Below, one piece after another: positions 27,423 to 36,531 of a stretch of 64,000 nucleotides of DNA. The DNA is from Microbacterium sp. B35-30 (GTDB taxonomy: Bacteria; Actinomycetota; Actinomycetes; Actinomycetales; Microbacteriaceae). The notes under the pieces are model-generated. The model saw only the letters and a program-made list of their open reading frames with translations. It was not told where the DNA came from and did no database searches. The stretch is taken from assembly GCF_010634855.1 (NCBI RefSeq), contig NZ_MWLQ01000001.1, forward strand, positions 62,001-126,000, in the 5' to 3' direction. Each line of letters starts with the position of its first letter. Position 1 is the stretch's first letter. Position numbers and translations under genes: made by a program.

Positions 27423-28037
27423 ATGCCAAGGCCCAGAGTGAACCTGCTGTCAGTCGAGCTCATCGCCGACGCCGCCATCGAGCTCGCCGACTCGGGCGAG
27501 CAGTTCGGCGTCAACGCGCTCGCGCGCCGTCTCGGCGTCACGCCGTCGTCCCTCTACAACCACGTGGACGGCAAGGACGCCATCATCGAGCTCATGCGCG
27601 GTCGCCTCTCGCGGCGCTACCTGCCGGCGGCGGTGACGGGGGACTGGGAGACCGTGATCACCGGCACCGTGCGGGCCCTGCGGCGGCTGTACGCCGAGCA
27701 TCCGCTCATCGTCCCGCTCATCGTCGGGAAGACCATCACCGACCCGGGTGTGATCGCTCAGTACGACCATCTGGCCACCGCGCTGGTCGACGCCGGCGTC
27801 CCCGACGGCGAAGTGCTGGCGATCGTCGCGATCGTGGACGCCTACGCCATCGGATTCGGCCTCGACCTCGCTTCTCCCGCCGAGGTGTGGCAACCGGACA
27901 CTCCCACGACGACTCTCGGGCGACTGATCACGGATGCCGCCCGCGGCGCCGAGCGCAGCGATGCCGCCTTCGAGATCGGGCTCGAGATGCTGGTCGCCTC
28001 GCTGCGCGTGCGCAGAGACGGCCTTCGCGCTCGCTGA
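27423..28037 (+). CDS. TetR family transcriptional regulator
   Basis: A 204-residue regulator. The N-terminal helix-turn-helix reads FGVNALARRLGVTPSSLYNHVDGKDAIIELM, and the remainder is the ligand-binding helical domain with the TetR_C-like segment AEHPLIVPLIVGKTITDPGVIAQYD. The ATG at 27423 has GGAGG at 27414-27418; a longer frame would cover the operator. The likely target is the divergent amidohydrolase gene. The gene ends six bases before the stop of the DUF2252 gene on the other strand. Confidence 0.9.
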   Translation: MPRPRVNLLSVELIADAAIELADSGEQFGVNALARRLGVTPSSLYNHVDGKDAIIELMRGRLSRRYLPAAVTGDWETVITGTVRALRRLYAEHPLIVPLIVGKTITDPGVIAQYDHLATALVDAGVPDGEVLAIVAIVDAYAIGFGLDLASPAEVWQPDTPTTTLGRLITDAARGAERSDAAFEIGLEMLVASLRVRRDGLRAR

Positions 28038-28043
28038 GCCCCG

Positions 28044-29441
28044 TCAGGCAGCCGCCTCCACGCCGCGGTGCGTCCGGAACAGCTGCCAGTCCGCGCGGGA
28101 GAGGTCGGCGTACGCGGAGGCCCATTCGAGGATCGCCTCGCCCGCGACGCGGCCCCCTCCGAGATACCCCGCCACGGCGGCGGAGGCAGGGGATTGGCCG
28201 TGCGCGCGAGCCAAGGTCGCCGCGCAGGCGTCGGCGTACCAGAGGAACCCCTTGTCGTCGAGTGCGTCCATGTCGAACCCGCCCTTCTTGTCGCGGAACT
28301 GACGGACGTAGAAGTCCCGCTGCGCCCCGTACGTCGTGCGGCCCACGAAGCCGAGGAACGGGTCCGACACGGCCTGGAGGATGCGCTGCATCCCGACCAC
28401 ACGCCCGCCGTCGCCGTACTGGTCGATGAACCGGGAGACGGACTCCGGCTGCTCGGCCTTCCCGTGCTCGATCAGCACGCTCCTGCCCGCCTCCTTGCCC
28501 TGCAGCAGCAGGACGCCGTCGTCTCCGTCCTGCATGGCGATCACGAAGCATCGCGTTCCGACGCTGCCAACTCCCACCACGCGCAGGGCGATGTCCGACA
28601 GACGGTACTTCTGCAGCAGCGCCCGGATGTCGATGTTCGCCGTCTGCACGTACTGGTCGAAGACGCGGAGGACGCGCTCCTCCGACTCGGCGTCGATGTG
28701 GGTCATCGTCGGCGGCGCCTCGACGAAGACGATCCGACCCTCGGCGTCGAGCTGCGTCATCTTCTTCGCGGCACGCGCGCCGGTGCGCTTCTCCGCCTCC
28801 TTGATCGCGGAGTCGATGGCGGCGCGCGTCTGGTCGTCCACGGCTCGCTCGGCGGCCAGGGCGTCGAAGCGGTCGTAATAGCGCTTGAGCGGGCTGCGCT
28901 TGGCGCCCGCGCCGATGGAGCGCGCGTAGACGCGCACCGCATCGAGCGACGCCTCGCGGATGACCGAGTCGGTGCGCCCGGTCGACTGCCCGGCGATGAC
29001 GATGCTGGCGACCAGTCGCTTGACGTCCCACTCCCACGGCGCCCACGCGGACTCGTCGAAATCGTTGAGGTCGAAGACCAGCGTCCGCTGAGGTGACGCG
29101 TACAGCCCGAAGTTCGACACGTGCGCGTCGCCGCACGACCCGACGCTCACGCCGCTGCTCGGTGAGCGGGCGAGGTCGGCGGCCATGAGGGCGGCGGTTC
29201 CGCGGTAGAACGCGAAGGCGCTCGCCGCCATGCGCTCGGTGCGCAGGGGAACGAGCTCCGGAACCCGGTCGGCGTCCTGGGCGTCCAGGATGCCCATCGG
29301 ATCACGGTCGTTCGTCGGCAGCTCGGCGAGCGCCTCGCGAGGATTCTGCTCCCGCGCAGCGCGGCCTTCCGCGACATGGTCGGCATAAGACGGCAGAGGG
29401 GCCCACGTGCGCCCGATCGGCGACTCGACGGTCGTTGACAT
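28044..29441 (-). CDS. DUF2252 family protein (kinase-like fold)
   Basis: The 465-residue protein matches DUF2252: the segment MAASAFAFYRGTAALMAADLA, GSCGDAHVSNFGLYASPQR with the HxxN pair, FDLNDFDES and PWEWDVKRLVASI. The family is distantly related to aminoglycoside phosphotransferases, and a phosphotransfer role is suggested only by that fold. There is no clear ribosome site; instead TGCCACACT lies so that CACACT ends six bases before the ATG, a possible leaderless start. It diverges from an AI-2E family gene. Confidence 0.88.
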   Translation of the reverse strand: MSTTVESPIGRTWAPLPSYADHVAEGRAAREQNPREALAELPTNDRDPMGILDAQDADRVPELVPLRTERMAASAFAFYRGTAALMAADLARSPSSGVSVGSCGDAHVSNFGLYASPQRTLVFDLNDFDESAWAPWEWDVKRLVASIVIAGQSTGRTDSVIREASLDAVRVYARSIGAGAKRSPLKRYYDRFDALAAERAVDDQTRAAIDSAIKEAEKRTGARAAKKMTQLDAEGRIVFVEAPPTMTHIDAESEERVLRVFDQYVQTANIDIRALLQKYRLSDIALRVVGVGSVGTRCFVIAMQDGDDGVLLLQGKEAGRSVLIEHGKAEQPESVSRFIDQYGDGGRVVGMQRILQAVSDPFLGFVGRTTYGAQRDFYVRQFRDKKGGFDMDALDDKGFLWYADACAATLARAHGQSPASAAVAGYLGGGRVAGEAILEWASAYADLSRADWQLFRTHRGVEAAA

Positions 29442-29494
29442 GCGCCCAGTGTGGCACTGCGCCCCGTCGCTCGTAAGGGCGGTAGCCTGACCGC

Positions 29495-30589
29495 GTGACC
29501 CGCCCCGCGCCCGCCGCTCCGCCCCCCGCCCTCTCGCCGGGGCTGCGCGTACTCGTCGTGCTCGCGACGACCGTGGTGGTGCTCGCCGGTGTGTACTTCG
29601 CTCGAAGCCTCATCGGGCCGCTCGCGCTCGCGGTGGTGCTGGTCGTCATCTGCGAGCCCGTCCGCCGGCCGCTCGAGCGCCGCGGCTGGCCTCGCTGGAC
29701 CGGCACCACCGCCGTCATCCTGGTCGCCTACCTCGTACTCGTGGTGATGGGCCTCCTGCTGTGGGTCGCGGGGGTCCAGTTCGCCCGGCTCGTCGCCGAC
29801 TACCTCGACCAGCTGCGTTCCAGCCTCGACGGCTTCCTGGCCTGGCTGCAGTCCGCCGGACTCGATCAGGAGGCGACGGATGCCGCGGCCTCCGTCCTCG
29901 ACCCCTCGGCGATCGTCCGACTCGCCTCCAGCGTCGGCGGCACGGTGATCGGCGTCGCGACGGCCCTCTTCTTCGTCGTGTCGTACATCATCTTCATGGC
30001 CGCGGACGCGGCGCGGTATCGCGACGCCGAGCGCGTGTTCGGCGCAGCCCGTCGGCCCGCGCTGGCCCGGATCGGACGCCTGAACACCGGCATCCGTCGC
30101 TACTACGTCGTGAACGCGTCGTTCGGCGCCGTCGTGGCGATCATCGACGGCCTGGCGCTCTGGGCGCTCGGCGTGCCGGCGCCCATCGTGTGGGCTGTGC
30201 TCGCCTTCGTCACCAACTTCGTGCCGAACATCGGCTTCGTGCTCGGCCTCATCCCGCCCGCCGTGCTGGGCTTCGTGGTCGGCGGATGGCCGATGCTGCT
30301 CGCGGTGATCGCGATCTACAGCGTCGTCAACGTCGTGCTGCAGGTGCTGGTGCAGCCGAAGTTCGTGAGCGACGCCGTCGACCTCAGCCTCACGCTGAGC
30401 TTCTTCTCGGTGATCTTCTGGACGTTCGTGATCGGCCCGCTCGGCGCGATCCTCTCCATCCCCCTCACCCTGTTCGTCCGGGCCCTCGTGCTCGAGGGCG
30501 ATCCGGGCTCGTTGTGGCTGCGATGGCTCTCGGGCGATCGCACGGCCACCCCGGCCTCGGCCGCCCGCGATCCGCTCCCGCGTTCCTGA
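29495..30589 (+). CDS. AI-2E family transporter (first paralog)
   Basis: A 364-residue protein with seven to eight membrane helices and the amphipathic central region typical of the TerC/YdiK/PerM-like AI-2E exporter superfamily. The C-terminal core reads FVTNFVPNIGFVLGLIPPAVLGFV, with the NFVPNIG signature, then VQPKFVSDAVDLSLTLSF and GPLGAILSIPLTLFV. The substrate is uncertain (the family includes AI-2 exporters and Na+/H+ antiporters). TAGCCT at 29483-29488 lies six bases before the GTG, indicating a leaderless transcript. A second paralog is at 35404. Confidence 0.87.
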   Translation: MTRPAPAAPPPALSPGLRVLVVLATTVVVLAGVYFARSLIGPLALAVVLVVICEPVRRPLERRGWPRWTGTTAVILVAYLVLVVMGLLLWVAGVQFARLVADYLDQLRSSLDGFLAWLQSAGLDQEATDAAASVLDPSAIVRLASSVGGTVIGVATALFFVVSYIIFMAADAARYRDAERVFGAARRPALARIGRLNTGIRRYYVVNASFGAVVAIIDGLALWALGVPAPIVWAVLAFVTNFVPNIGFVLGLIPPAVLGFVVGGWPMLLAVIAIYSVVNVVLQVLVQPKFVSDAVDLSLTLSFFSVIFWTFVIGPLGAILSIPLTLFVRALVLEGDPGSLWLRWLSGDRTATPASAARDPLPRS

Positions 30590-30635
30590 TCCATCCGCTC
30601 CACCCGACCCGATCGCACCCCGCACGGAGACAGTC

Positions 30636-31727
30636 ATGACCCAGATTTCGCTCGATCTGCCTTCGCCCGAGGGGCACCCGCAGACTCACCGCCCGCCACG
30701 CGTGCTCGACCGGTTCAGCGAGCGCTCGCTCGAGTCGCTCGCGCTCGGCGTGGGCGCGGTCTCGTTCGTCATCGTGGCCATCGCGGCGATGGTCGCGTTC
30801 GGCTTCCAGCCGGCCCCGATCTCCGGTCCGGGCTCGGCGGGCCAATTCGCAGCGATCGCGGCCGGGATCGTGGCATTCCTCGCGGTGATCGGAGGCCGGA
30901 TCCTCGCCCACCGTCAGGGTGTGCACCGGCGCCTCACGCCGCTCGACTACGTCGACGTCGCCGCACTGGCCTTCGCCCACGCCGTCATCGCGCTCCTCGG
31001 CTGGACGCTGCTGGCCGTGATCCTCGAGGACGCGTTCATCGGGGCGGAGGTGTTCCCGCTGGCCGTGCTCATCCTCTCCGGCGCGACCTCGGCGATGACG
31101 GCCTACCTCGCGTTCTACTCCGCGACCCACATGGATCTGCAGCTGCTCGCGGTCGTCCTCGCGGTGTTCCTCGTCTTCGGCGTGCTCGCCAGCATGCTCA
31201 CCGCCAGCGACCCGGACTGGTGGAAAGACAACCTGAGCGCTCTCGGCATGTCTTCGAACGTGTCGGCGTTCGCCTTCAACATCACGATCATCGTGGCGGG
31301 CTTTCTCGTGACCACGCTCGCGCGGTACTCCACACGGGGCATCCCCACCACCCATCCGAAGGGCATCGCCCGTGTGCGCCTCACGCTCATCGTGGTCGGC
31401 GTGTTCCTCGGCATGGTCGGCCTGTTCCCCGTGGATCAGTTCTTCGGGCTCCACACCGGCGTCGCGTCCGGCATGGTGGTCGCGTACGGCGTGCTCGTCA
31501 TCGCCCTGCCGCGGTGGATCCCGTCGATGCCGCGGGCCTTCGTCGCCCTCGGCTGGCTGTTCCTCGCGGTCACGCTGCTGCTCGCGGTGTTCTTCTTCGT
31601 CGGCTACTACACGCTGACGGCCGTCGAGCTCGTCGCCGGCATCCTGGTCTTCACCTGGATCGTGCTGTTCATCCGCAACGCCGCCGCCCTGGCGCAGGAC
31701 GCGCGCCACGAGCCATCAGCCCGCTGA
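30636..31727 (+). CDS. DUF998 family membrane protein
   Basis: The 363-residue protein has ten or so hydrophobic segments. The middle of the protein reads DPDWWKDNLSALGMSSNVSAFAFNITIIVAGF, resembling the DUF998 signature (S-x-LG...-N), followed by GMVGLFPVDQFFGLHTGVASGM. The function is unknown. The gene follows the AI-2E gene by 46 bp on the same strand and may be cotranscribed. Its last 12 bases overlap the end of the convergent chloride channel gene. Confidence 0.82.
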   Translation: MTQISLDLPSPEGHPQTHRPPRVLDRFSERSLESLALGVGAVSFVIVAIAAMVAFGFQPAPISGPGSAGQFAAIAAGIVAFLAVIGGRILAHRQGVHRRLTPLDYVDVAALAFAHAVIALLGWTLLAVILEDAFIGAEVFPLAVLILSGATSAMTAYLAFYSATHMDLQLLAVVLAVFLVFGVLASMLTASDPDWWKDNLSALGMSSNVSAFAFNITIIVAGFLVTTLARYSTRGIPTTHPKGIARVRLTLIVVGVFLGMVGLFPVDQFFGLHTGVASGMVVAYGVLVIALPRWIPSMPRAFVALGWLFLAVTLLLAVFFFVGYYTLTAVELVAGILVFTWIVLFIRNAAALAQDARHEPSAR

Positions 31728-33059
31728 GCGGGATCCAGACCAGGGGAGCGAGGCCTCCGGGCGCTCCCGTGCGAGGTCGGTGGGCGTGATGAGCATTTCG
31801 CGTGCCCACGTGACGACGAGCCAGGCGGGCAGCACGATGATGCACAGCATCGGCAGCACGGTCACGTCACCGACCATCGCGACGGCCACGAAGAGCGCCA
31901 CCCAGCCGTCGCGGGCGATCGCCAGCACGACGCCGAGCACTCCGCAGGCGACCGCGAGCGACAACGGCAGACCCGGCAGAAGCGCGCCGCCCAGCAGCCC
32001 GGCCGCGACCCCGAGGAACACGGCCGGGAAGATGCGGCCGCCGCGGAAGCCGGCAGATGCCGCCACGACGAGCGCGGCCATCTTGACGAGCAGGATCACC
32101 GTCAGCTGACCGGGTGGATACGCGTCGGGGTCGGCGAGGAGCTCGCCGCTCTGCTCGAGTCCCTTGAACAGCGTGATCGGCCCGCCGATCATGCCCAGCA
32201 GACCCAGCACCACACCGCCGAGCGTGATGTAGAGCATCGGATGCCGCAGCGCGTGGAAGGCGCGGTGCACCAGGGGAAAGAGGTAGATCCCGACCACCCC
32301 GAAGGCCGCAGCCGCGCAGGCGACGATCGCTCCGAGCAGCAGATCGAACGGCTGCGGTGTCCCGTAGGGGGCGAGGGGCGTCGCCGTCCCGAACCCGCCG
32401 CCGAGGAGGAAGGTCGTCACCGACCCGGCTCCGGCCGCGACGAGCGGGAGGAACAGCTTGTCCCAGAGCGATCCGCCCATCTTGAATTCGCCGACCATGC
32501 CGGTGAAGACGAGCGCTGCGGCGACCGGGGTGCCGAACAGCGCGCCGATCGTGGCGGAGATTGCCAGCGCGGCGGTCAGCTCGGGAGGCACCGCCTTGGC
32601 GACGCGCGCGACGAGCGCGATCGCGAGAGAGACGTTGACGGCGATGATCGGGTTCTCGGGTCCCAGGCTCACGCCGCCCGCGAGGCTGAGGACCACCACG
32701 ACGACGAGTCCGGGCAGCACCCACAGCTGCAGCGGCTTCGCGGCGAGCTCTGTGGTCGCGGAGTCGGGGCCGGCATGGCCGGGCGCGAGCCACACCACGA
32801 GCCCGACGGCGATGCCGGTCGCCGTCAGCACCGTGAAGATCCACCACGGCGAGTCGGACGAGATGCCCAGCGCCTGGGGCGTGGTCGTCCACAGCACGTC
32901 GTCGAGCCGATCGGCGATCTGCTCGAGCAGCCAGAGCGACAGCGCCGACAGCACGCCGATGAGGAGAGCGGGGATCGACAGCAGCACCAGTCGGCGGACG
33001 GTGAGCTGCGGACCCGGGGAAGTGGCCGGTGCGGGCGAGGCGGCAGTGGGGCCGGGCAT
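31716..33059 (-). CDS. ClC-type chloride channel/ion channel protein
   Basis: A 447-residue membrane protein of the voltage-gated chloride channel superfamily. It has GGVSLGPENPIIAVNVSLA, corresponding to the selectivity-filter region GxExP, then TIGALFGTPVAAALVFTGMVGE, and AGFRGGRIFPAVFLGVAAGLL near the C-terminus, corresponding to the GGxFxP motif. Whether it is a channel or an H+-coupled antiporter is not certain; the gating Glu position is occupied by the Glu of GPENP. ATG 33059 is chosen, as an upstream GTG at 33065 lacks a better ribosome site. Its stop overlaps the DUF998 gene end by 12 bp. Confidence 0.85.
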   Translation of the reverse strand: MPGPTAASPAPATSPGPQLTVRRLVLLSIPALLIGVLSALSLWLLEQIADRLDDVLWTTTPQALGISSDSPWWIFTVLTATGIAVGLVVWLAPGHAGPDSATTELAAKPLQLWVLPGLVVVVVLSLAGGVSLGPENPIIAVNVSLAIALVARVAKAVPPELTAALAISATIGALFGTPVAAALVFTGMVGEFKMGGSLWDKLFLPLVAAGAGSVTTFLLGGGFGTATPLAPYGTPQPFDLLLGAIVACAAAAFGVVGIYLFPLVHRAFHALRHPMLYITLGGVVLGLLGMIGGPITLFKGLEQSGELLADPDAYPPGQLTVILLVKMAALVVAASAGFRGGRIFPAVFLGVAAGLLGGALLPGLPLSLAVACGVLGVVLAIARDGWVALFVAVAMVGDVTVLPMLCIIVLPAWLVVTWAREMLITPTDLARERPEASLPWSGSRSAG

Positions 33060-33173
33060 GGGCACACGATAGCGGGCGCCGCACGCATGCGGCGACCAGC
33101 CCACGTGCACTGCTGCATCGCCGCGGGCGCGCCGGTACGGTGACGGGCGGCAATACCAGGGCACAATTCGCAT

Positions 33174-33980
33174 GTGGAGGAGACCGCCTGGCACAAGCGC
33201 ACCGCGCTGCCGCTCATCATCGCCTCGCTGGCGTATCTGATCGCCTACTCGTGGCGCGTGATCGCTGATCTGCAGGGGCCGGGCCGCGTGATCGCGTCGA
33301 CGGTGATCCTCGTGACGTGGGCCATGTTCATCGCCGACTACCTCGTGCGCCTGGCGCTCGCGACCAACCGGCGTGTGTGGTTCCGCCACCACCTGCCCGC
33401 TCTCGCCTTCGCGCTGATCCCTGTCCTGCGCCTCGTGAGGCTGCTGCGCTTCATGACCCGGCTCCCCGGCATGAAGACGACGGCCGGCGGGGTGCTGCGC
33501 ACGCAGATCCTCGTCTACGGGGCCGGGGCCTCCGTCATCCTGATCTACATCGCGTCGCTCGCGGTGCTCGAAGCCGAGCGGCACGCGCCCGACGCCGACA
33601 TCACGACCTTCGGCATCGCGCTGTGGTGGTCGTGCGTGACCGTCACGACGACGGGCTACGGCGACTACGTGCCGGTGACGGATGCCGGCCGCTGGGTGGC
33701 CGTGGGGCTCATGCTCGGCGGGGTCGCGCTGGCCGGCGTGATCACGGCGACACTGGCCTCGTGGGTGCTGGAGCGCGCGTCGCGCGAGCACGACGACCAG
33801 GAGCCCGCGACCAGGGCACAGGTGCGGTTGCTCATGGACAAGATCGACGCGCTCACCGCGCAGAGCGCCGCCGGCGGCGCGAACGGGCACGGGGGCGCGG
33901 GCGGGCGCGGCGAAGGCGGCGGCGGCGAGCGGGACCACGGTGCGCTCGGTGACGGCGGCGACGAGCGCCCCGGCGGCTGA
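33174..33980 (+). CDS. Voltage-gated-type potassium channel
   Basis: The 268-residue protein has four voltage-sensor-like helices, including a short Arg-rich S4 (PVLRLVRLLRFMTRL). A pore loop follows with the K+ selectivity filter TVTTTGYGD (TTGYGD at 159-164), then an inner helix. The C-terminus is a coiled segment (LLMDKIDALTAQ) then a Gly-rich tail. There is no RCK domain. The GTG at 33174 is chosen by frame; the gap to the ClC gene is 114 bp of divergent promoter region. It conducts K+ across the plasma membrane. Confidence 0.9.
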   Translation: MEETAWHKRTALPLIIASLAYLIAYSWRVIADLQGPGRVIASTVILVTWAMFIADYLVRLALATNRRVWFRHHLPALAFALIPVLRLVRLLRFMTRLPGMKTTAGGVLRTQILVYGAGASVILIYIASLAVLEAERHAPDADITTFGIALWWSCVTVTTTGYGDYVPVTDAGRWVAVGLMLGGVALAGVITATLASWVLERASREHDDQEPATRAQVRLLMDKIDALTAQSAAGGANGHGGAGGRGEGGGGERDHGALGDGGDERPGG

Positions 33981-34001
33981 TCGCCGACGACCGGAGCGAC
34001 G

Positions 34002-34039
34002 CGACGAGGGCCGCGCCCGGATGGGCGCGGCCCTCGTCG
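34002..34039. terminator. Strong bidirectional terminator hairpin
   Basis: A perfect 17-bp stem: CGACGAGGGCCGCGCCC (34002-34018), a four-base loop, and the complementary arm 34023-34039. It lies between the ends of the convergent K+ channel and SHOCT-protein genes and would stop transcription from both sides. Confidence 0.85.
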
Positions 34040-34051
34040 TGCGAGCGGCTG

Positions 34052-34408
34052 TCAGGAGAGCAGCTTGGCCTTCGCGGCCGCGAACTCCTCGTCCGACAGG
34101 ATGCCCTGCGCGTGCAGCTGGGCGAGCTGGCTGATCTTGGCCATCATGTCGTCGCCACCGGCCGGAGCGGCGGGCGCGGCGGCAGCCGGTGCTGCGGCCT
34201 GCGCGTTGGCGACGGCCTGCGCGGCGGCGGCATCCATCGCTGCCTGCTGCTGCTGGGCCTCGTACGCCTGCTGCTCGGACTGCGCGTACGCCTTCTCCTG
34301 CTGGTGGCGCTGCATGCCTCCCGACACGGCGGTGGCCGTGCCGGCGACCACGGCGGTGCGTGCGGCGAGGCCGATCAGACCGGGACGACCCATTCTTCTC
34401 AGTGGCAT
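34052..34408 (-). CDS. Small SHOCT-domain protein
   Basis: A 118-residue protein: a short basic/hydrophobic N-terminus (MPLRRMGRPGLIGLAARTAVVAGTA split), a Gln/Ala-rich coil, and a C-terminal SHOCT motif, ISQLAQLHAQGILSDEEFAAAKAKLL. SHOCT domains are short oligomerisation modules at protein ends. The ATG at 34408 has AAGGAGGAAG upstream. It is the third gene of a minus-strand operon with a DUF6325 protein (11-bp gap) and another SHOCT protein. The function is unknown; membrane association is possible. Confidence 0.83.
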   Translation of the reverse strand: MPLRRMGRPGLIGLAARTAVVAGTATAVSGGMQRHQQEKAYAQSEQQAYEAQQQQAAMDAAAAQAVANAQAAAPAAAAPAAPAGGDDMMAKISQLAQLHAQGILSDEEFAAAKAKLLS

Positions 34409-34419
34409 GTCTTCCTCCT

Positions 34420-34839
34420 TCAGTCGGCGTTCTCGGAGAGGAACGCGTTGACGATCGGTGCGGGGATGCCTTCCCGCGCGATGACGGCACCGCCGGCGTC
34501 GTAGAGCGCCGACGCGAACGCCTTCGCCCACAGCAGCTCGATGACGAGGATCGCCGCCGACGAGCCCGGCTGGAGGTTCTCCGCGAGGTACAGGATGTCG
34601 TCCTGGCCCGCGAGTCCGGCGAGGTCGAGCGAGGGCGCGCCGCCGTCGTCGATCGTGTCGGACAGCTCGAGGATCTCGAGCTCTCCCTCCGGCGACCGAC
34701 GTGCGAAGACGAGGTCGAGCACGTTGACCGTGCCCGAGGCCACGAGATCGTCGATCGCCTGGAGCACCGCCGGACCGGGGCGGTCGCCCTCGAAGGCGAT
34801 CGCGTAGAACTCGATGGGGCCGTAGTCGAACGTCGTCAT
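34420..34839 (-). CDS. DUF6325 family protein
   Basis: A 139-residue soluble protein opening DYGPIEFYAIAFEGDRPGPAVLQAIDDLVASGTVNVLDLVF and ending EGIPAPIVNAFLSENAD, the layout of the actinobacterial DUF6325 family. These genes are often next to small SHOCT genes, as here on both sides. The role is unknown; the family context suggests envelope or stress physiology. AGGAGAAGAC precedes the ATG at 34839. It is separated by 24 bp from the upstream gene and 11 bp from the downstream one, consistent with one operon. Confidence 0.83.
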   Translation of the reverse strand: MTTFDYGPIEFYAIAFEGDRPGPAVLQAIDDLVASGTVNVLDLVFARRSPEGELEILELSDTIDDGGAPSLDLAGLAGQDDILYLAENLQPGSSAAILVIELLWAKAFASALYDAGGAVIAREGIPAPIVNAFLSENAD

Positions 34840-34863
34840 GTCTTCTCCTGTCTCCGGAGCTCG

Positions 34864-35250
34864 CTAGGCGGCGAGCGCCTTGGCCTTGAGGGTGTCGAAC
34901 TCGGCCTGGGTGATCGCACCCGAGTCGAGAAGCGTCTTCGCTTTGGCGATGTCATCTGCGGCGCTCGCTCCGGAGCCCGCGGTCTGCCGGATGTACGCGT
35001 CCTGCGCCGAACGGAGCTGCTGCGCCTGCGCGATCGAGCGCTGCTGCATGCTGTTGCCGCGCGCGATCAGGTAGACCAATGCGGTCAGGAAGGGCACGAA
35101 GATCAGGAAGAGGATCCAGACGGCCTTCAGCCATCCGCTCAGCTTGTCGTCGCGGAAGATGTCTCCGATGATCGAGAAGATCACCATCAGATACGCGACG
35201 AACACGAAGATCCAGAACATCCAGGCGATGAAATCCCAGAAGCCGCCCAT
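34864..35250 (-). CDS. PLDc_N-type membrane protein with SHOCT domain
   Basis: The 128-residue protein has two membrane helices (FIAWMFWIFVFVAYLMVIFSIIGDIFRD and GWLKAVWILFLIFVPFLTALVYLIARG in parts), the PLDc_N hairpin seen also at the start of cardiolipin synthases. A linker follows, then a C-terminal SHOCT motif DDIAKAKTLLDSGAITQAEFDTLKAKAL. It is the first gene of the three-gene SHOCT/DUF6325 operon. A 9-bp hairpin (GGCACCGCG/CGCGGTGCC, 35296-35318) lies in the leader region. Confidence 0.85.
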   Translation of the reverse strand: MGGFWDFIAWMFWIFVFVAYLMVIFSIIGDIFRDDKLSGWLKAVWILFLIFVPFLTALVYLIARGNSMQQRSIAQAQQLRSAQDAYIRQTAGSGASAADDIAKAKTLLDSGAITQAEFDTLKAKALAA

Positions 35251-35403
35251 GGATACCAGCTTTCTCGACGGGTCGACCGTCGTTGTGCAGTTGCAGGCAC
35301 CGCGTCCCTCGCGGTGCCCTGATTCGGAGACTACCGCCAAACACGCCGATCGACATGACGCGTTTGGGATGATTTCGCGGCCGGTTGACGGCATCATGTC
35401 CCC

Positions 35404-36531
35404 ATGACCGACGAACCGCACGGATCCGACTTCGACGTGGTCCCCGCGGTCGCGGAAGCACCCCCCAATCGCTTCACGCGTGTCCTCGCCGCGCTCGATC
35501 ATCCCCTCGCCATAGGGTTCCTCGCGACGATCGGCGTTCTCGGGGCGCTCGTGCTCGGCTCGGCCATCGGCTCGATCTCGACGATCCTGGTCTACATCGT
35601 GCTGGCGATGTTCCTCGCACTCGGGCTCGACCCGATCGTGCGGATGCTCGAGCGCCATAAGGTCAAGCGCGGCCTCGGCATCGCCATCGTGTTCTGCGGA
35701 TTCGCCCTCGTGGCGGTCGCGTTCTTCGTCTTCGTGCTCCCGCCCGTCATCGCGCAGGTGGTGCAGCTGGTCGAGGCGATCCCGGAGGGCGTCGAGAACA
35801 TCCCGCAGTCGGATTGGTTCGCGCAGCTCACCCCCGACGGGCAGGCCGCGGTGCTCGCGGGTATGGGCCAGCTCGCCGACTGGATCTCCGCCCCGTCCAC
35901 CATCGCGATGCTCGGCGGCGGCGTGCTGGCCGTCGGTGTCGGCTTCGTGGCCGGGATCTCGGCGAGCTTCATCGTGATCGCCCTGACCCTTTACTTCCTC
36001 GCCTCGCTGTCGGCGGCCAAGCAGGCCCTCTACGCACTCGCGCCGGCGCGCAGCCGCATTCGCCTCGAGGACCTCACTGAGCGCATCACCGGTTCGGTGG
36101 GCAGCGCGCTGATCGGCTCGGTGATCCTCTCGTCCCTCAACGCCGCGGCCGTCTTCATCCTGCATGTGGCCATCGGACTGCCGTTTCCGGCGCTCATGGC
36201 GGTGATCGCGTTCGTGATCACCCTCGTCCCGCTGTTCGGCTCGGTGATCTTCTGGATCTTCGCCTCGATCATCGCGCTGTTCTCGAGCCCCACCCAGGCC
36301 CTCATCTTCTTCGTCGCCTACCTGATCTACATCCAGCTGGAGTCGTACGTCATCAGTCCCCGTGTCATGAACAAGGCGATCGCGATCCCGGCGGCCCTGG
36401 TGCTGATCGGCGCCCTCGCCGGTGGGGCGCTGGCCGGCATCGTAGGCGTCCTGGTGGCGCTGCCGGTGATGGCGTCGATCCTCCTGATCATCCGCGAGGT
36501 CGTCGTCCCGCGTCAGAACCTCAAGGTCTGA
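35404..36531 (+). CDS. AI-2E family transporter (second paralog)
   Basis: A 375-residue membrane protein with an acidic N-terminal tail and eight helices. It has a middle amphipathic region (VVQLVEAIPEGVENIPQSDW) and the conserved core FVITLVPLFGSVIFWI followed by QLESYVISPRVMNKAIAIPAALVLIGALAGG. It is diverged from the first paralog at 29495, so this is not a recent duplication. It diverges from the SHOCT operon across 153 bp. The substrate is unknown. Confidence 0.87.
   Translation: MTDEPHGSDFDVVPAVAEAPPNRFTRVLAALDHPLAIGFLATIGVLGALVLGSAIGSISTILVYIVLAMFLALGLDPIVRMLERHKVKRGLGIAIVFCGFALVAVAFFVFVLPPVIAQVVQLVEAIPEGVENIPQSDWFAQLTPDGQAAVLAGMGQLADWISAPSTIAMLGGGVLAVGVGFVAGISASFIVIALTLYFLASLSAAKQALYALAPARSRIRLEDLTERITGSVGSALIGSVILSSLNAAAVFILHVAIGLPFPALMAVIAFVITLVPLFGSVIFWIFASIIALFSSPTQALIFFVAYLIYIQLESYVISPRVMNKAIAIPAALVLIGALAGGALAGIVGVLVALPVMASILLIIREVVVPRQNLKV

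Noticed and set aside
30465..31709. 414-codon frame opposite DUF998
   Set aside because: Charged low-complexity translation antisense to a clear membrane protein; codon third-position GC favours the plus-strand gene.
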